Notes: generated from the sequence alone by a model not told the origin. DNA of 63,492 nt from Pseudomonas chlororaphis (GCF_000783395.1 NZ_JSFK01000041.1:21412-84903); one strand, 5' to 3'. Counted from the stretch's first letter, positions 45,988 through 55,648 are shown. Numbers and translations are program-made.

Positions 45988-47786
45988 AGGCGCTCTCCAT
46001 CCAGAGGTTGCAAAGGGGTTGCGGCCGTGAGGCTGACAAGCGCGCAATACGCGGGCAGTTCGCCCGATTCCGATAGATCGACGGTGGGTGGCTGTTGAAA
46101 CAACCACACGGCCTCGGTCTGTGGAGGGTTGACCACTGGCGTGTCGCTGAGGTTCAGGTCAATTCGCAGCTCGCTGCCATTGCCCAGACGCCAGCGCGCG
46201 CTGACCGCGCCATACCCGAGCATATGAGCGCCGAGCGCTTGCGTGCCGGACAGATGGGGAATGATGTATTGATGGCGAAATTGCAGCAGCTTCTGGTACA
46301 GCTCCAGGGTTTCCTGCTGTTTTGCGCTGCCATGGCCGACCAACCTTGGCTGTGAGGCGTGGAAGGTTTTTTCGCCATTCGGGTCGGGAATCTGCTCGCG
46401 CTTGTGCGGATCGGTGAAGGCACTGAACGCGGCGAATTCATTGCGCCGGCCCTCACGCACCAACTCGGCCAGTTCGCCGTGGTGACTGGTGAAAAACAGG
46501 AACGGCTGCTCGGCGGCGAACTCATCGCCCATGAACATCAGCGGAATCATCGGTGACAGCAGCAACAACACGGTCGCTGCCTGCAAGGCGCGCGGATCAG
46601 CCAGATGATGCAGGCGTTCGCCGAACGCACGGTTGCCGATCTGATCGTGGTTTTGCAGGAACAGTACAAACGCTGTGGAGGGCAGATGTTCGCTGGGCTC
46701 GCCGCGTGGTTCGCCATGGCGGGTGATGTGGCCCTGAAAAACAAACCCCTGACTGAGGCAGCGCACCAATTGTTCGGTGGGTTGCGCGGCGTAGTCGGCG
46801 TAATAGGCGTCGGTTTCGCCGGTGAGCAGGACGTGCAGGGCGTTATGACCGTCGTCGTTCCACTGCGCGTCGTAGTCGTATTCCAGCAGGCTCGACTGGT
46901 TGAGTTCGTTTTCCACGGTCAGCCAGACATGCCGACTCGGGTCGATCTGCGCGCGGATGCGCTGGGCCATTTCCGTGAGAAAGTCCGGGTCTTCGATGGC
47001 ATGCACTGCGTCCAGACGCAGACCGTCGAAGCGGTACTCGAGCAACCACATCAAGGCGTTTTCGATGAAAAATTCCCGCACTTCGTCGCGGCGAAAATCG
47101 ATCGCTGCACCCCACGGCGTGTGTTTGTCCTCGCGAAAAAAGCTTTTCGCGTAACGATGCAGGTAATTGCCGTCAGGGCCGAAGTGGTTGTAGACCACGT
47201 CGAGAATCACCGCCAGACCGTGGCCGTGGGCGCTGTCGATAAGATGTTTGAGTTGTTCAGGAGTGCCGTAGGAAGCTTGCGGTGCGTAGGGCAAAACACC
47301 GTCGTAGCCCCAGTTGCGTTCGCCGGGGAATTGCGCCAGCGGCATCAGTTCGATGGCGGTGATGCCCAGGCCGGCGAGGCGCGCCAGATGTTGTTCGACT
47401 TCTGCGAACCCCCCGAGCGCACCGACGTGCAACTCGTAGATCACCGCTTCGCTCCACGGCCGACCGTGCCAGGCACTGTGGCGCCATTGATAGCTCAGCG
47501 GATCGACCACCACGCTGTGGCGGTCGAGGTCGCCATCCTGCGCTCTGGAGGCCGGATCGGGCACCTCCAGTTCGCCGTCGATGTTGTAGCGGTAGCGAGT
47601 GCCCGCCGGACAGCGGGTCTTGATCACGAACCAGCCGTCTGCCTGAGGCAGCATTGGCAGGGACTGGCCGTTTTCAAGTTCGACACTGACGTAAAAAGCA
47701 TCCGGTGCCCACAGCGCGAACTGTGTGTGTTCGGCGTCCAGCATGATCGCGCCGTGGGGCCAGGTTTCAGTAGACCGTAACGGCAT
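45984..47786 (-). CDS. treZ: malto-oligosyltrehalose trehalohydrolase TreZ
   Basis: A 600-residue GH13_10 enzyme that releases free trehalose from the TreY product. An N-terminal CBM48-like region (FALWAPDAFYVSVELENGQS) is followed by YRFDGLRLDAVHAIED (nucleophile), HVWLTVENELNQS (acid/base) and QNHDQIGNRAFGERL. GGGAGG lies 9 nt before the ATG. It is second in the minus operon, 18 bp after glgA, and overlaps malQ. Confidence 0.96.
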   Translation of the reverse strand: MPLRSTETWPHGAIMLDAEHTQFALWAPDAFYVSVELENGQSLPMLPQADGWFVIKTRCPAGTRYRYNIDGELEVPDPASRAQDGDLDRHSVVVDPLSYQWRHSAWHGRPWSEAVIYELHVGALGGFAEVEQHLARLAGLGITAIELMPLAQFPGERNWGYDGVLPYAPQASYGTPEQLKHLIDSAHGHGLAVILDVVYNHFGPDGNYLHRYAKSFFREDKHTPWGAAIDFRRDEVREFFIENALMWLLEYRFDGLRLDAVHAIEDPDFLTEMAQRIRAQIDPSRHVWLTVENELNQSSLLEYDYDAQWNDDGHNALHVLLTGETDAYYADYAAQPTEQLVRCLSQGFVFQGHITRHGEPRGEPSEHLPSTAFVLFLQNHDQIGNRAFGERLHHLADPRALQAATVLLLLSPMIPLMFMGDEFAAEQPFLFFTSHHGELAELVREGRRNEFAAFSAFTDPHKREQIPDPNGEKTFHASQPRLVGHGSAKQQETLELYQKLLQFRHQYIIPHLSGTQALGAHMLGYGAVSARWRLGNGSELRIDLNLSDTPVVNPPQTEAVWLFQQPPTVDLSESGELPAYCALVSLTAATPLQPLDGERL

Positions 47787-47804
47787 CGTGGTGAACCTCC
47801 CTGG

Positions 47805-49391
47805 TTATTTGTGGTGTGCTTTACCCAGCGCCTTGGCGACCAGTTGTTCGTAGAGTTCGGCATACGGTTCAACCGCTTTGCACCAGTTGAACGGTGCGGC
47901 CATTGCGCGGCAACGCATGGCATTGAGCAGTTCGGGGAAGGCGAACACCTTGAACGCGCGGCTCAGGGCTTCCTGATAGCTTTCAGCGGTGGATTCGTCG
48001 AAGAGGAAACCGGTGACGCCGTTTTCAATGGTGTCGGCCAGCCCGCCAGTGTTGCGTGCCACCGGCAGCGAGCCGAAACGCTGGGCGTACATCTGGCTCA
48101 AGCCGCAAGGCTCATAGCGCGACGGCATCAGCAGGAAGTCGCTGCCGGCGAACATCCGACGGGCATCAGTTTCGTTGAAGCCGATGCGCACGCCGATCTG
48201 GCCTGGGAAGCGCAGGGCCAGCTCGCGCATGGCTTGTTCTTCTTCAGGTTCGCCGCGACCGATGATTGCGATCTGGCCACCGTTCTGCACGATGTACTCG
48301 GATACCGCGATCGTCAGGTCCAGCCCTTTTTGATAGACCAGTCGCGACACCACGGCGAACAGCGGGCCTTCTGAGTCATTCAATTCAAATAGCTCACGCA
48401 CGTGCGCGGCGTTGACCGCTTTGCCTTCCCAATCACCAATGGCGAACGGCGCGAACAGGTGCGGATCGGTGGCAGCGTCCCAACTTTCATCGATGCCGTT
48501 GGGGATGCCGCTGAGTAAGCCTTGCTGGGTCTTGGCGGCGAGAAAACCGTCGAGACCGCAGCCGAAATCCGGGGTGGTGATTTCCTGCGCGTAAGTGGCG
48601 CTGACCGTGGTGATGTGGCTCGAATAGGCCATGCCGGCCTTGAGGAACGACATCTTGCCGTAGAACTCCATGCCTTCCTGTTGCAGGGCATGGTTGGGAA
48701 TACCCAGCTCAGGGCAGGAGCCGAGGCTGGTCACGCCTTGATAAGCAAGGTTGTGAATGGTGAACAGGGTCGGCGTGCGCTGCCCGCGCCAGTGCATATA
48801 AGCCGGGGCCAGCCCTGCGGGCCAGTCATGGGCGTGCACCAGATCCGGGCACCAGTGAATTTGTGCGAGATTGGCGGCGATGTCGGCAGCAGCCAGACCC
48901 AAACGGGCAAAACGAATGTGGTTGTCCGGCCAGTCGCGGCCGTTGTTGGCGCCGTAAGGCGAGCCTTCGCGCTCATAGAGTTCAGGGCAGATCAACACGT
49001 AGATGACCAGGCCGTCCGGCATGTCCATGCGCCCGATCTTGCACGGTGGCAGCGCCGCATGGCCGCCCAGTTCGCCGATGATGTGGATCGGGTTTTCGCT
49101 GTGCATCACCTGCGGGTAACCGGGGATCAACACGCGCACGTCGTGCAGATGGGCCATGGCCCGGGGCAGGGCGGCTGACACGTCACCCAGCCCACCGGTC
49201 TTGACCAGATCGGCAATTTCCGAGGTGACGAATAACACTTTTTTCTTGTTGGGGTTCTGGCTCGCTACCGGAGTCAGCGTTTTGGTGCCTGGGACGTTGA
49301 TCTGTCGGCTGCCGGGAACACTGACGGTGCTCGTTTCACCAACCGCCTGCTGAGCACGCTCTCCCTGAATATCCAATGCCGCACTGATCAT
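47805..49391 (-). CDS. glgA: glycogen synthase GlgA
   Basis: A 528-residue GT5 glucan synthase using nucleotide-glucose. The glucosyl-donor loop KTGGLGDVSAALPRA begins near residue 63; family members usually have it near residue 15, so there is an N-terminal extension of roughly 45-50 Ser/Thr/Pro-rich residues of unknown role. Other motifs are VSRLVYQKGLDLTI and the C-terminal MPSRYEPCGLSQMYA with NTGGLADTI. The start at 49391 follows GGGAGA. No glgC is present in the window, so the source of ADP-glucose is unclear. It leads the minus-strand glgA-treZ-malQ-treY-glgX unit. Confidence 0.95.
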   Translation of the reverse strand: MISAALDIQGERAQQAVGETSTVSVPGSRQINVPGTKTLTPVASQNPNKKKVLFVTSEIADLVKTGGLGDVSAALPRAMAHLHDVRVLIPGYPQVMHSENPIHIIGELGGHAALPPCKIGRMDMPDGLVIYVLICPELYEREGSPYGANNGRDWPDNHIRFARLGLAAADIAANLAQIHWCPDLVHAHDWPAGLAPAYMHWRGQRTPTLFTIHNLAYQGVTSLGSCPELGIPNHALQQEGMEFYGKMSFLKAGMAYSSHITTVSATYAQEITTPDFGCGLDGFLAAKTQQGLLSGIPNGIDESWDAATDPHLFAPFAIGDWEGKAVNAAHVRELFELNDSEGPLFAVVSRLVYQKGLDLTIAVSEYIVQNGGQIAIIGRGEPEEEQAMRELALRFPGQIGVRIGFNETDARRMFAGSDFLLMPSRYEPCGLSQMYAQRFGSLPVARNTGGLADTIENGVTGFLFDESTAESYQEALSRAFKVFAFPELLNAMRCRAMAAPFNWCKAVEPYAELYEQLVAKALGKAHHK

Positions 49392-49973
49392 ATGAATCTC
49401 CCGTCTCGTTGATCTGATTCTTGTCTTGAACAAGCGATGTCCGTGGCCAAGTCCTGTGGCCGGGCGCAAACGCGCCACGCATCGGTGAGCAAACGCTACC
49501 CAACACGCGCAAGCAGAATGGGTGATTGGGCCGTTGCAAGGATTGCACCAGTCGCTTTGGCCCTGTCTTTCTGATGACCCGTCGCCGCGCGCAAAAGTTT
49601 CGACTTTTTTTCGGCAATGTGACTGGTCGGTTTTACCCCGCGAAAGTCAGTCTAGGCCAGATCCTAGAGCGGGGCGGCGCAAATGGGTAAATTGTTCGAC
49701 AATCGGTTGGCATGCCGCGCAAACCGAACTTTTGAGGGGGAAACGCACCGACGAAGTGCAGGTTTTTCTGCCAGGGAGGGCCAAAACGGTGACTGGATGG
49801 TCACGATTTTGTGCTAGCGGGAAGGGCGGTTGCACTGTTGTGGTGCGGGCAGTTTGTTGATCGGCTGACACAGACAATACCTGTAGGAGCTGCCGAAGGC
49901 TGCGATCTTTTGATTTTGCGTTTAAAAGCGAAGATCAAAAGATCGCAGCCTTCGGCAGCTCCTACAGTGGGGG
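49392..49973. other. 582-bp region upstream of glgA with a REP
   Basis: No credible gene. It should contain the promoter of the long minus operon. On the minus strand CTAGACT occurs at 49655-49649 and could be an RpoS-type -10, but it lies about 258 bp before glgA and no matching -35 is evident. A family B REP (49881-49967) fills the far end. Confidence 0.4.
49881..49967. repeat. REP family B
   Basis: CTGTAGGAGCTGCCGAAGGC at the left is mirrored by GCCTTCGGCAGCTCCTACAG at the right, with GATCGCAGCC continuing each arm. It lies just past the stop of the D-2-hydroxyacid dehydrogenase gene. Confidence 0.9.
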
Positions 49974-50927
49974 TTAATTTAACGCACGGATTGGATTACC
50001 AGCCGCCCAGGCCTGAATATCCTCGATCATCTGCGAAAAGAACTGCTCATAGTTCTGCCGGCTGACATACCCGACATGCGGCGTCGCCAACACATTGTCC
50101 AGTGTGCGAAACGGGTGCATGGCCGGCAACGGCTCCTGCTCGAACACATCCAGCGCTGCCCCGGCGATGTGCTGTTTCTGCAAGGCCTTGATCAACGCCG
50201 CTTCATCGACAATCGGCCCGCGTGCGGTGTTGACCAGCAGCGCCGTCGGCTTCATCCAGCCCAGCGCCTGCGCATCGACCAGTCCGCGACTGCGCTCGCT
50301 GAGCACCAGATGCACCGACAACACATCGGCCTGCTCGAACAGTTCCTGCTTGTTCACGTAGGTCACGCCAACCTGCTGCGCCCGTTCGGCCGTAAGGTTT
50401 TCGCTCCAGGCGATGACCCGCATGCCGAACACCTGGCCGAACTGCGCAACGCGCTGGCCAATACTGCCCAGACCGAGAATCCCGAGGGTCTTGCCATGCA
50501 AATCACCGCCCAGCCCTTTCTGCCAGTGGCCGGCGCGCAGGGCGTTGGCTTCCTTCACCAGATTGCGTGTCGCCGCCATGATCAGCGCCCAGGTCAGTTC
50601 CGGCGCGGCGTGCTTGTAACTGTCAGTGCCGCAGACCTTGATCCCGAGTTTTGCCGCCGCCTGCATGTCCAGCGCGGCATTGCGCATGCCGCCGGTGACC
50701 AGCAACTTGAGATTGGGCAAACGCTTGAGCAAGTCCTCATCGAAACGCGTGCGCTCGCGCATCACGCAAATCACCTGGTAGCGGCTTAGGCGCTCGGCCA
50801 ATGTCACGTTGTCCGCCGGGTAATCATGTTCGAACGTCACTTCACCGAGGCTATCGAGCACTGACCAGTCGACCACGTCGCGGGCCACGTCCTGCCAGTC
50901 ATCGATCACTGCAATCTGCACCGCCAT
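49974..50927 (-). CDS. D-2-hydroxyacid dehydrogenase family protein
   Basis: A 317-residue NAD-dependent 2-hydroxyacid dehydrogenase of the phosphoglycerate/glycerate dehydrogenase type. Rossmann motif GKTLGILGLGSIGQRVA at about residues 144-160, catalytic arginine region VNTARGPIVDEAAL, glutamate in FEQEPLPAMHPF and catalytic histidine in TPHVGYVSR. The substrate cannot be told from sequence. It lies 13 bp downstream of the alpha/beta hydrolase gene and is probably co-transcribed with it. Confidence 0.9.
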   Translation of the reverse strand: MAVQIAVIDDWQDVARDVVDWSVLDSLGEVTFEHDYPADNVTLAERLSRYQVICVMRERTRFDEDLLKRLPNLKLLVTGGMRNAALDMQAAAKLGIKVCGTDSYKHAAPELTWALIMAATRNLVKEANALRAGHWQKGLGGDLHGKTLGILGLGSIGQRVAQFGQVFGMRVIAWSENLTAERAQQVGVTYVNKQELFEQADVLSVHLVLSERSRGLVDAQALGWMKPTALLVNTARGPIVDEAALIKALQKQHIAGAALDVFEQEPLPAMHPFRTLDNVLATPHVGYVSRQNYEQFFSQMIEDIQAWAAGNPIRALN

Positions 50928-50940
50928 CAGCCTTACCTCA

Positions 50941-51990
50941 TCAACGCACGGGATTGGATGTATTCAGCCAGTCGAGCAGGGCCTTGTGGAACTGCGCCGG
51001 TTCTTCCATTTGTGGGGCGTGGCCCATGCCGGGAAATTCCACCAGCGTCGACTGCGGGATCAGCTTGGCCACTTGTTTGCCAAGCACCTCATAGTGGCCG
51101 ATTTTCGCTTTCACCTCAGGTGGCGCGAGGTCCTTGCCAATGGCCGTGGTGTCCGAGGTGCCGATCAGCAGCAGGGTCGGCATCTTCAAGTCCTTGAACT
51201 CGTAGTACACCGGCTGGGTGAAAATCATGTCGTAGATCAGCGCCGAGTTCCAGGCAACCTGGGTCTTGCCCGGGCCTTTGCTCAGGCCGGCGAGCATGTC
51301 TACCCAGCGGTCGAACTCCGGTTTCCAGCGGCCATCGTAGTAGGTGGTGCGTTCGTAATCACGGATGCCTTGGGCGCTGACTTTCAGCTCACGCTGATAC
51401 CACTGATCCACGGTGCGATAGGGCACGCCGAGGGCTTTCCAGTCTTCCAGACCGATCGGATTGACCAGTGCCAATTGCTCGACCTGCTCGGGGAACAGCA
51501 AGGCATATCGGGTGGCGAGCATGCCGCCGGTGGAGTGACCGAGCAGCGTGGCCTTTTGAATACCCAGCGCTTTGAGCAATTGCTGCGTGTTGGTCGCCAG
51601 TTGCTGGAAGCTGTATTGATAGTTGTCGGGTTTGCTCGAAGTGCAGAAACCGATCTGATCCGGCGCGATCACCCGGTAACCGGACTCGCTCAAGGCCTTG
51701 ATCGAACTGTCCCAAGTCGCCGCGCAAAAGTTTTTGCCGTGCATCAGCACCACGGTGCGGCCATTGGCCTTGCCGTGAGCGGCGACGTCCATGTAACCCA
51801 TCTGCAGGGATTTACCCTGGGACTGAAAGGCAAAGTGTTTAAGCGTGTAAGGGTATTCGAAGCCTTGCAGCTCCGGGCCATAGGCCGGGCCTTCCGGCGC
51901 GGCTTCGCTTGGCGTTGCGGCCTGTGCCGACAGGGGCAGGGCGGCGCAAAGAAACAGGCCGGGTAGCCAACGGGAAAACATGACAGACAT
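50941..51990 (-). CDS. exported alpha/beta hydrolase
   Basis: A 349-residue alpha/beta hydrolase with a signal peptide (about 1-24, LFLCAALPLSAQA), so periplasmic or secreted. The nucleophile elbow is GHSTGG, the oxyanion region VLMHGKNFCAATWD, the catalytic acid probably in LLIGTSDTTAIG and the histidine in GMGHAPQMEEP. It resembles epoxide-hydrolase/haloperoxidase-like esterases. GGAG lies 10 nt before ATG 51990; ATG 51981 is possible. Confidence 0.88.
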   Translation of the reverse strand: MSVMFSRWLPGLFLCAALPLSAQAATPSEAAPEGPAYGPELQGFEYPYTLKHFAFQSQGKSLQMGYMDVAAHGKANGRTVVLMHGKNFCAATWDSSIKALSESGYRVIAPDQIGFCTSSKPDNYQYSFQQLATNTQQLLKALGIQKATLLGHSTGGMLATRYALLFPEQVEQLALVNPIGLEDWKALGVPYRTVDQWYQRELKVSAQGIRDYERTTYYDGRWKPEFDRWVDMLAGLSKGPGKTQVAWNSALIYDMIFTQPVYYEFKDLKMPTLLLIGTSDTTAIGKDLAPPEVKAKIGHYEVLGKQVAKLIPQSTLVEFPGMGHAPQMEEPAQFHKALLDWLNTSNPVR

Positions 51991-52077
51991 TAGGTCAAAC
52001 TCCGTTTGAAATCGGCCGATGCTGGAATGACTGGATTATGCCGACGTTAAACACAGGCAATGCCTGCGCCCGAACGT

Positions 52078-52515
52078 TCAACCCAGCCAGCCCAGCGTGA
52101 GCATGGCCAGCACGCCGTAACGGGCACCTTTGGCCAGGGTGACAATCAACAGGAAGCGCCCGAGCGGTTCGCGCATGACGCCGGCAATCAGCGTCAGCGG
52201 GTCGCCAATGATCGGCAACCAGCTCAGCAGCAACGACCAATGCCCGTAACGCTCATAGTGTTTGCGCGCCCGGGCCATGTGCGCGGGGCTGACGGGAAAC
52301 CAGCGCCGATCCTGAAAGCGCTCGATGCCGCGCCCCAGCCACCATTTGACCAGTGAGCCGAGTACGTTGCCCAGCGTCGCCACTGCGAGCAGTCCCCACA
52401 GCCAGTAACGCTCGCTGACGATCAAACCGACCAGCACTGCCTCGGACTGCAAGGGCAACAAGGTCGCCGCGCCGAATGCGGCGAGAAACAATCCACCGTA
52501 AGCCGCGATGATCAA
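52078..52515 (-). CDS. YqaA family membrane protein (VTT/DedA-like)
   Basis: A 145-residue protein with several hydrophobic segments (GLFLAAFGAATLLPLQSEAVLV, LLAVATLGNVLGSLVKWWLG, WLPIIGDPLTLIAGVM). It has the P-x-x-S-E and G-D-P-L-T features of small YqaA/DedA-superfamily (VTT) proteins, linked to lipid or ion transport. The start codon appears to be TTG at 52515, forming a TTGA overlap with the DUF411 stop; no strong ribosome-binding site is seen, which fits translational coupling. Confidence 0.85.
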   Translation of the reverse strand: MIIAAYGGLFLAAFGAATLLPLQSEAVLVGLIVSERYWLWGLLAVATLGNVLGSLVKWWLGRGIERFQDRRWFPVSPAHMARARKHYERYGHWSLLLSWLPIIGDPLTLIAGVMREPLGRFLLIVTLAKGARYGVLAMLTLGWLG

Positions 52516-52958
52516 TGTGCCGGGTAATCCGCCACGACTACATCAGCGCCGTCCTTTTTCAGGCCGATCACTTGATAAGCATCGCTCATGCCGTCCATTT
52601 CCATGCCCGGCGAACCCATCGGCATGCCCGGTGCGGCGACGCCGAGCAGGTCATCGCGCTTGCTCAGGGCCAGCACTTGTTCTGCGGGTACGTGGCCTTC
52701 GACGAATTTACCGTTGATGATCGCGGTGTGGCACGACGCCAGACGCGGCGGCACGCCATGTTGCTGCTTGAAGCTGCTCATGTCGCTTTCGACGTGATCG
52801 TCGACTTTGAAACCATTGGCTTCGAGATGGCTGATCCATTTTTTGCAGCAACCGCAATTGGCGTCGCGGTGTACTTCGATGGGGATCAGATCGGCGGCCT
52901 GGGCCAGGGAGGAGATGAACAGGGCGCTCAGGGCGACCAGACGCAGGTGAGTTCGCAT
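52512..52958 (-). CDS. DUF411 metal-binding-type periplasmic protein
   Basis: A 148-residue exported protein. Signal peptide about 1-21 (LVALSALFISSLAQAA), then the DUF411 core with the cysteine cluster ANCGCCKKWISHLEANGF and the LASCHTAIINGKFVEGHVPA region. The methionine-rich MPMGSPGMEMDGM segment near the C-terminus would suit copper binding. DUF411 proteins are commonly linked to copper or other metal resistance. Start at 52958 (MRTHLRLVAL). It overlaps the YqaA-like gene. Confidence 0.87.
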   Translation of the reverse strand: MRTHLRLVALSALFISSLAQAADLIPIEVHRDANCGCCKKWISHLEANGFKVDDHVESDMSSFKQQHGVPPRLASCHTAIINGKFVEGHVPAEQVLALSKRDDLLGVAAPGMPMGSPGMEMDGMSDAYQVIGLKKDGADVVVADYPAH

Positions 52959-53104
52959 GACGGATTCTCGGCTCGGGTGACGATCAAAAAGAACGCATTT
53001 TGACCGGTTTTTCCCGCCTGGCATCAACGCAATGTTTCCAGTTGTTGCGAGACGGACTCGCAGGATGATCGTAGATCAAGGCTGACAGGTTGCTGAGCGC
53101 GAGA

Positions 53105-53118
53105 TGACAAAGCTGTCA
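53105..53118. promoter_or_regulatory. TGACA-N4-TGTCA palindrome upstream of the DUF411 gene
   Basis: Perfect inverted repeat TGACA-AAGC-TGTCA, 147 bp before the DUF411 start. TGACA-type half-sites occur in boxes of copper-responsive CopR/CinR regulators in pseudomonads. The distance is long and no regulator gene is adjacent, so this is tentative. Confidence 0.25.
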
Positions 53119-53148
53119 GGTGGCAATTGTGTGAACGGCGTCGAACCC

Positions 53149-53237
53149 TTTGGGAGCGAGCCTGCTCGCGAAGGCAGTGTGTCAGGCACTGGATGCAGTG
53201 ACTGACAGGACGCTTTCGCGAGCAGGCTCCCACAGGG
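53149..53237. repeat. REP family C, right arm shortened
   Basis: The left arm TTTGGGAGCGAGCCTGCTCG is normal. The right arm CGAGCAGGCTCCCACAGG lacks the CGCT of other copies, so this copy has decayed. It lies between the MCP stop and the DUF411 gene in a 317-bp gap with no gene. Confidence 0.82.
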
Positions 53238-53275
53238 GTTATCTGGTTGGCAGAAAGCCCTTGTGGGATCAGAGA

Positions 53276-55267
53276 TCAGCGGACTTTGAAACGTCCCATG
53301 ATCGCGCTGACGCGGCTGTTGGCTTCGAGTAACTGATGGGTATTCAGTTCGCTGGCTTTGCCGCTCTGCACCAGCTCATCGACCATGTGACGGATCTGCA
53401 CCATGCTGCGGTTGATCTCTTCGGTCACGGCGCTTTGCTGCTCGGCGGCGGTGGCGATCTGCGTGCTGAGGCTGTTGATATGGCTGACCGAACCGGCCAT
53501 TTCATCCAGACCCGAGTTGACCCGTGCAGTGGCGTCGGCAGCCGACTGGCAGCTGGCCTGGGTGTTTTCCATGGCGCTGACCGACGAGCTCACGCCCTGC
53601 GTCAGACGCGTCAACATCTCGTTGATTTCCGAAGTGCTGGCCTGCGTGCGGGCGGCGAGGGCGCGGACTTCATCGGCGACCACGGCAAACCCACGGCCCT
53701 GTTCACCGGCGCGTGCCGCTTCGATGGCCGCGTTGAGCGCCAACAGGTTGGTCTGGCCAGCGATCGCGCCGATCACCCCGAGAATCTCGGTGATGCGCTG
53801 GGCATCCTGTTGCATGTTTTCGACTTTGTGCGTCGCGCTGGCCACTTCATCGATCAGCGCCACGACACTGTTGGTGGCTTCGCCCACCACCACGCGGGAA
53901 CGGTCGGCGTTTTCATTGGCGCGCTGGGTGAACGCTGCGGTTTCGGCGGCATTCTGCGCAACGCTTTCTGCGGTCGAACTCATCTCGGTGATGGCGGTAA
54001 CGGTCTGGTCGGTTTCCGAGGCGTGACGCAGGAGGATCTGGCTGGTGTGCGCCGAAGTGCGCTGCAGGTTGTCGAGGCTCGACGCCATGGCGCCGGTGGC
54101 CTGGGTGACTTCGCCGATCATGTTCTGCAGGTAGGCGATGAAGGTGTTTACCGAGTGGCCGATGGCGCCGAGTTCATCTTCGGCACGAATGGTAATGCGG
54201 CGGGTCAGGTCGGCATCGCCGCTGGACAGCAAGTCGATATTGGCTTTCAACGCTTTCATGCGCTGCACCAACTGGCGAATCGCATAGACCTGCAACAGTA
54301 CCAGCAGGATCACCAGCGGAATCTGCAACAGGCTCAGGGTGCTGAGGACGTCATCACGTTGGGCGGTGAGCATTTTCGTTGGCAGGGCGGTGGCGAGGAA
54401 CCACGGCGTGCCTTCAATCGGCCGCATGAAGAAGGTGCTGGCTTCACCGTTGTTATCGAACTCGATGCGCTGCGCCTGATCGCGATTCTGCAGTCCGGCT
54501 TTGACCTGACTGGCGAAGGTCGATGTGCCGGCCAGTTCGCTGATGTTCTTCAGCACGATCGGGCCACTGATGCGCGAACTGTTACTGATGATTTTGCCAT
54601 CGGCTTCAACGATGAGCATTTCGGCGTTGAGGTCTTTTTCCTTGCGCGCTACCAGATCGTTGAAGAAGCCGAGGGTGACGTCGATGGTCGACACGCCCCA
54701 GGCATTACCGTTCTTCTGGATGGCCATGGCGCAGTTGGTCCGCGGCTCGGCGCTGGCATCATCTTTGTACGCCGCCGCCCAGGCGCATTGGCCGCGCGGT
54801 GTGGCCATGCCGCCCTTGTGCCAGCTCTGGTCGTAATAATTGGGCGCCGCGTCGCTGTTCCAGAACGTGTTCACCGCCAGTTTGCCCGACGCATCGCGGT
54901 GCCAGAACGTACTGAATTTGTTGCGCCCGGCCTCACGCTGCCCCGGCAGCGGCCAGATCCCGCCACCGAATACTTTCAGCTCACCGTATTGGTCGACCAG
55001 GCCTGGCAGCACCGTGTCGATGGCGGCGCTGTCGAGCAACGGGATGGTCTGGGTGATGCTGCGCTGTTGCGCCTGCACTTTGTTCAACTCGCCCTGAATC
55101 TGCTCGGCCACTTCGGCGATGCGGTTGAGGACGACTTGTTCTTCGGTATGGCGCAGCTTGGGGGCGACCAATTGGCTGATGCCGACCACGGTCAACACCG
55201 ACAACAGCAGGATGAACAGAACCAGAAACAACGTATAGCGAGCCTGAATGGTACGGAATGCGGGCAT
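53276..55267 (-). CDS. methyl-accepting chemotaxis protein
   Basis: A 663-residue chemoreceptor. TM1 at about residues 13-33 (LFLVLFILLLSVLTVVGISQL), a large periplasmic sensor of dCache type (about 35-320, with WHKGGMATPRGQCAWAAAYKD and TFWNSDAAPNYYD), TM2 (IPLVILLVLLQVYAI), HAMP, and the signalling domain with the hairpin-tip region EAARAGEQGRGFAVVADEVR. The ligand is unknown. There is no C-terminal CheR pentapeptide (ends SAIMGRFKVR). Start at 55267 (MPAFRTIQARYTL). A FliA promoter lies upstream. Confidence 0.95.
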   Translation of the reverse strand: MPAFRTIQARYTLFLVLFILLLSVLTVVGISQLVAPKLRHTEEQVVLNRIAEVAEQIQGELNKVQAQQRSITQTIPLLDSAAIDTVLPGLVDQYGELKVFGGGIWPLPGQREAGRNKFSTFWHRDASGKLAVNTFWNSDAAPNYYDQSWHKGGMATPRGQCAWAAAYKDDASAEPRTNCAMAIQKNGNAWGVSTIDVTLGFFNDLVARKEKDLNAEMLIVEADGKIISNSSRISGPIVLKNISELAGTSTFASQVKAGLQNRDQAQRIEFDNNGEASTFFMRPIEGTPWFLATALPTKMLTAQRDDVLSTLSLLQIPLVILLVLLQVYAIRQLVQRMKALKANIDLLSSGDADLTRRITIRAEDELGAIGHSVNTFIAYLQNMIGEVTQATGAMASSLDNLQRTSAHTSQILLRHASETDQTVTAITEMSSTAESVAQNAAETAAFTQRANENADRSRVVVGEATNSVVALIDEVASATHKVENMQQDAQRITEILGVIGAIAGQTNLLALNAAIEAARAGEQGRGFAVVADEVRALAARTQASTSEINEMLTRLTQGVSSSVSAMENTQASCQSAADATARVNSGLDEMAGSVSHINSLSTQIATAAEQQSAVTEEINRSMVQIRHMVDELVQSGKASELNTHQLLEANSRVSAIMGRFKVR

Positions 55268-55336
55268 GGAGACCGGTCCTTGAGCAGCGTTTCTTATTAG
55301 GGGGGGCAGGAGCAAAACAGTGCGGGTATCCACAAC

Positions 55337-55363
55337 GTATCGTCGTTACGCCGCGAAGCTTTA
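55337..55363 (-). promoter_or_regulatory. FliA (sigma-28) promoter of the chemoreceptor gene
   Basis: On the minus strand: TAAAGCTT (55363-55356), 11 bp, then GACGATAC (55344-55337). The FliA consensus is TAAAGTTT-N11-GCCGATAA; spacing is exact and most positions match. It lies about 70 bp before the MCP start, as expected for a flagellar-regulon chemoreceptor. Confidence 0.72.
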
Positions 55364-55648
55364 GGTACTTGCGTCCTAAAAAGGCTGAGTGCCGATGACT
55401 GGTCGGTATCGGCTTCGATACACAAGCGCTGATCACCGCCTGTGACTGGCAGAAAAAGCCGTTTTCATTTCATTGTGATGACAGCTCTGGATCAAGGTTT
55501 GCGGGGCATTGCGCTTTTGTATCGAGAATGTACAAGAATTGTAAAAAAGTGCAGAAAGAGGTTGGTGCCATCAGTTCGCCCGCCGATACTCGCGGCCATT
55601 AATGCCGTTCACTCGGATATTTCAGGTCATTTCACAGGGAGTCTTTTC

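Noticed and set aside
45988..46107. 40-residue N-terminal extension of MalQ
   Set aside because: It runs back through the end of treZ; ATG 45987 makes the same ATGA overlap as other gene pairs in this operon.
49649..49655. RpoS-type -10 (CTAGACT) for glgA
   Set aside because: About 258 bp from the gene with no companion element; kept only as a remark on the intergenic region.
55406..55413. Second FliA -10 (GCCGATAC on the minus strand)
   Set aside because: No TAAA-type -35 lies 11 bp upstream; the site at 55337-55363 has both elements with correct spacing.
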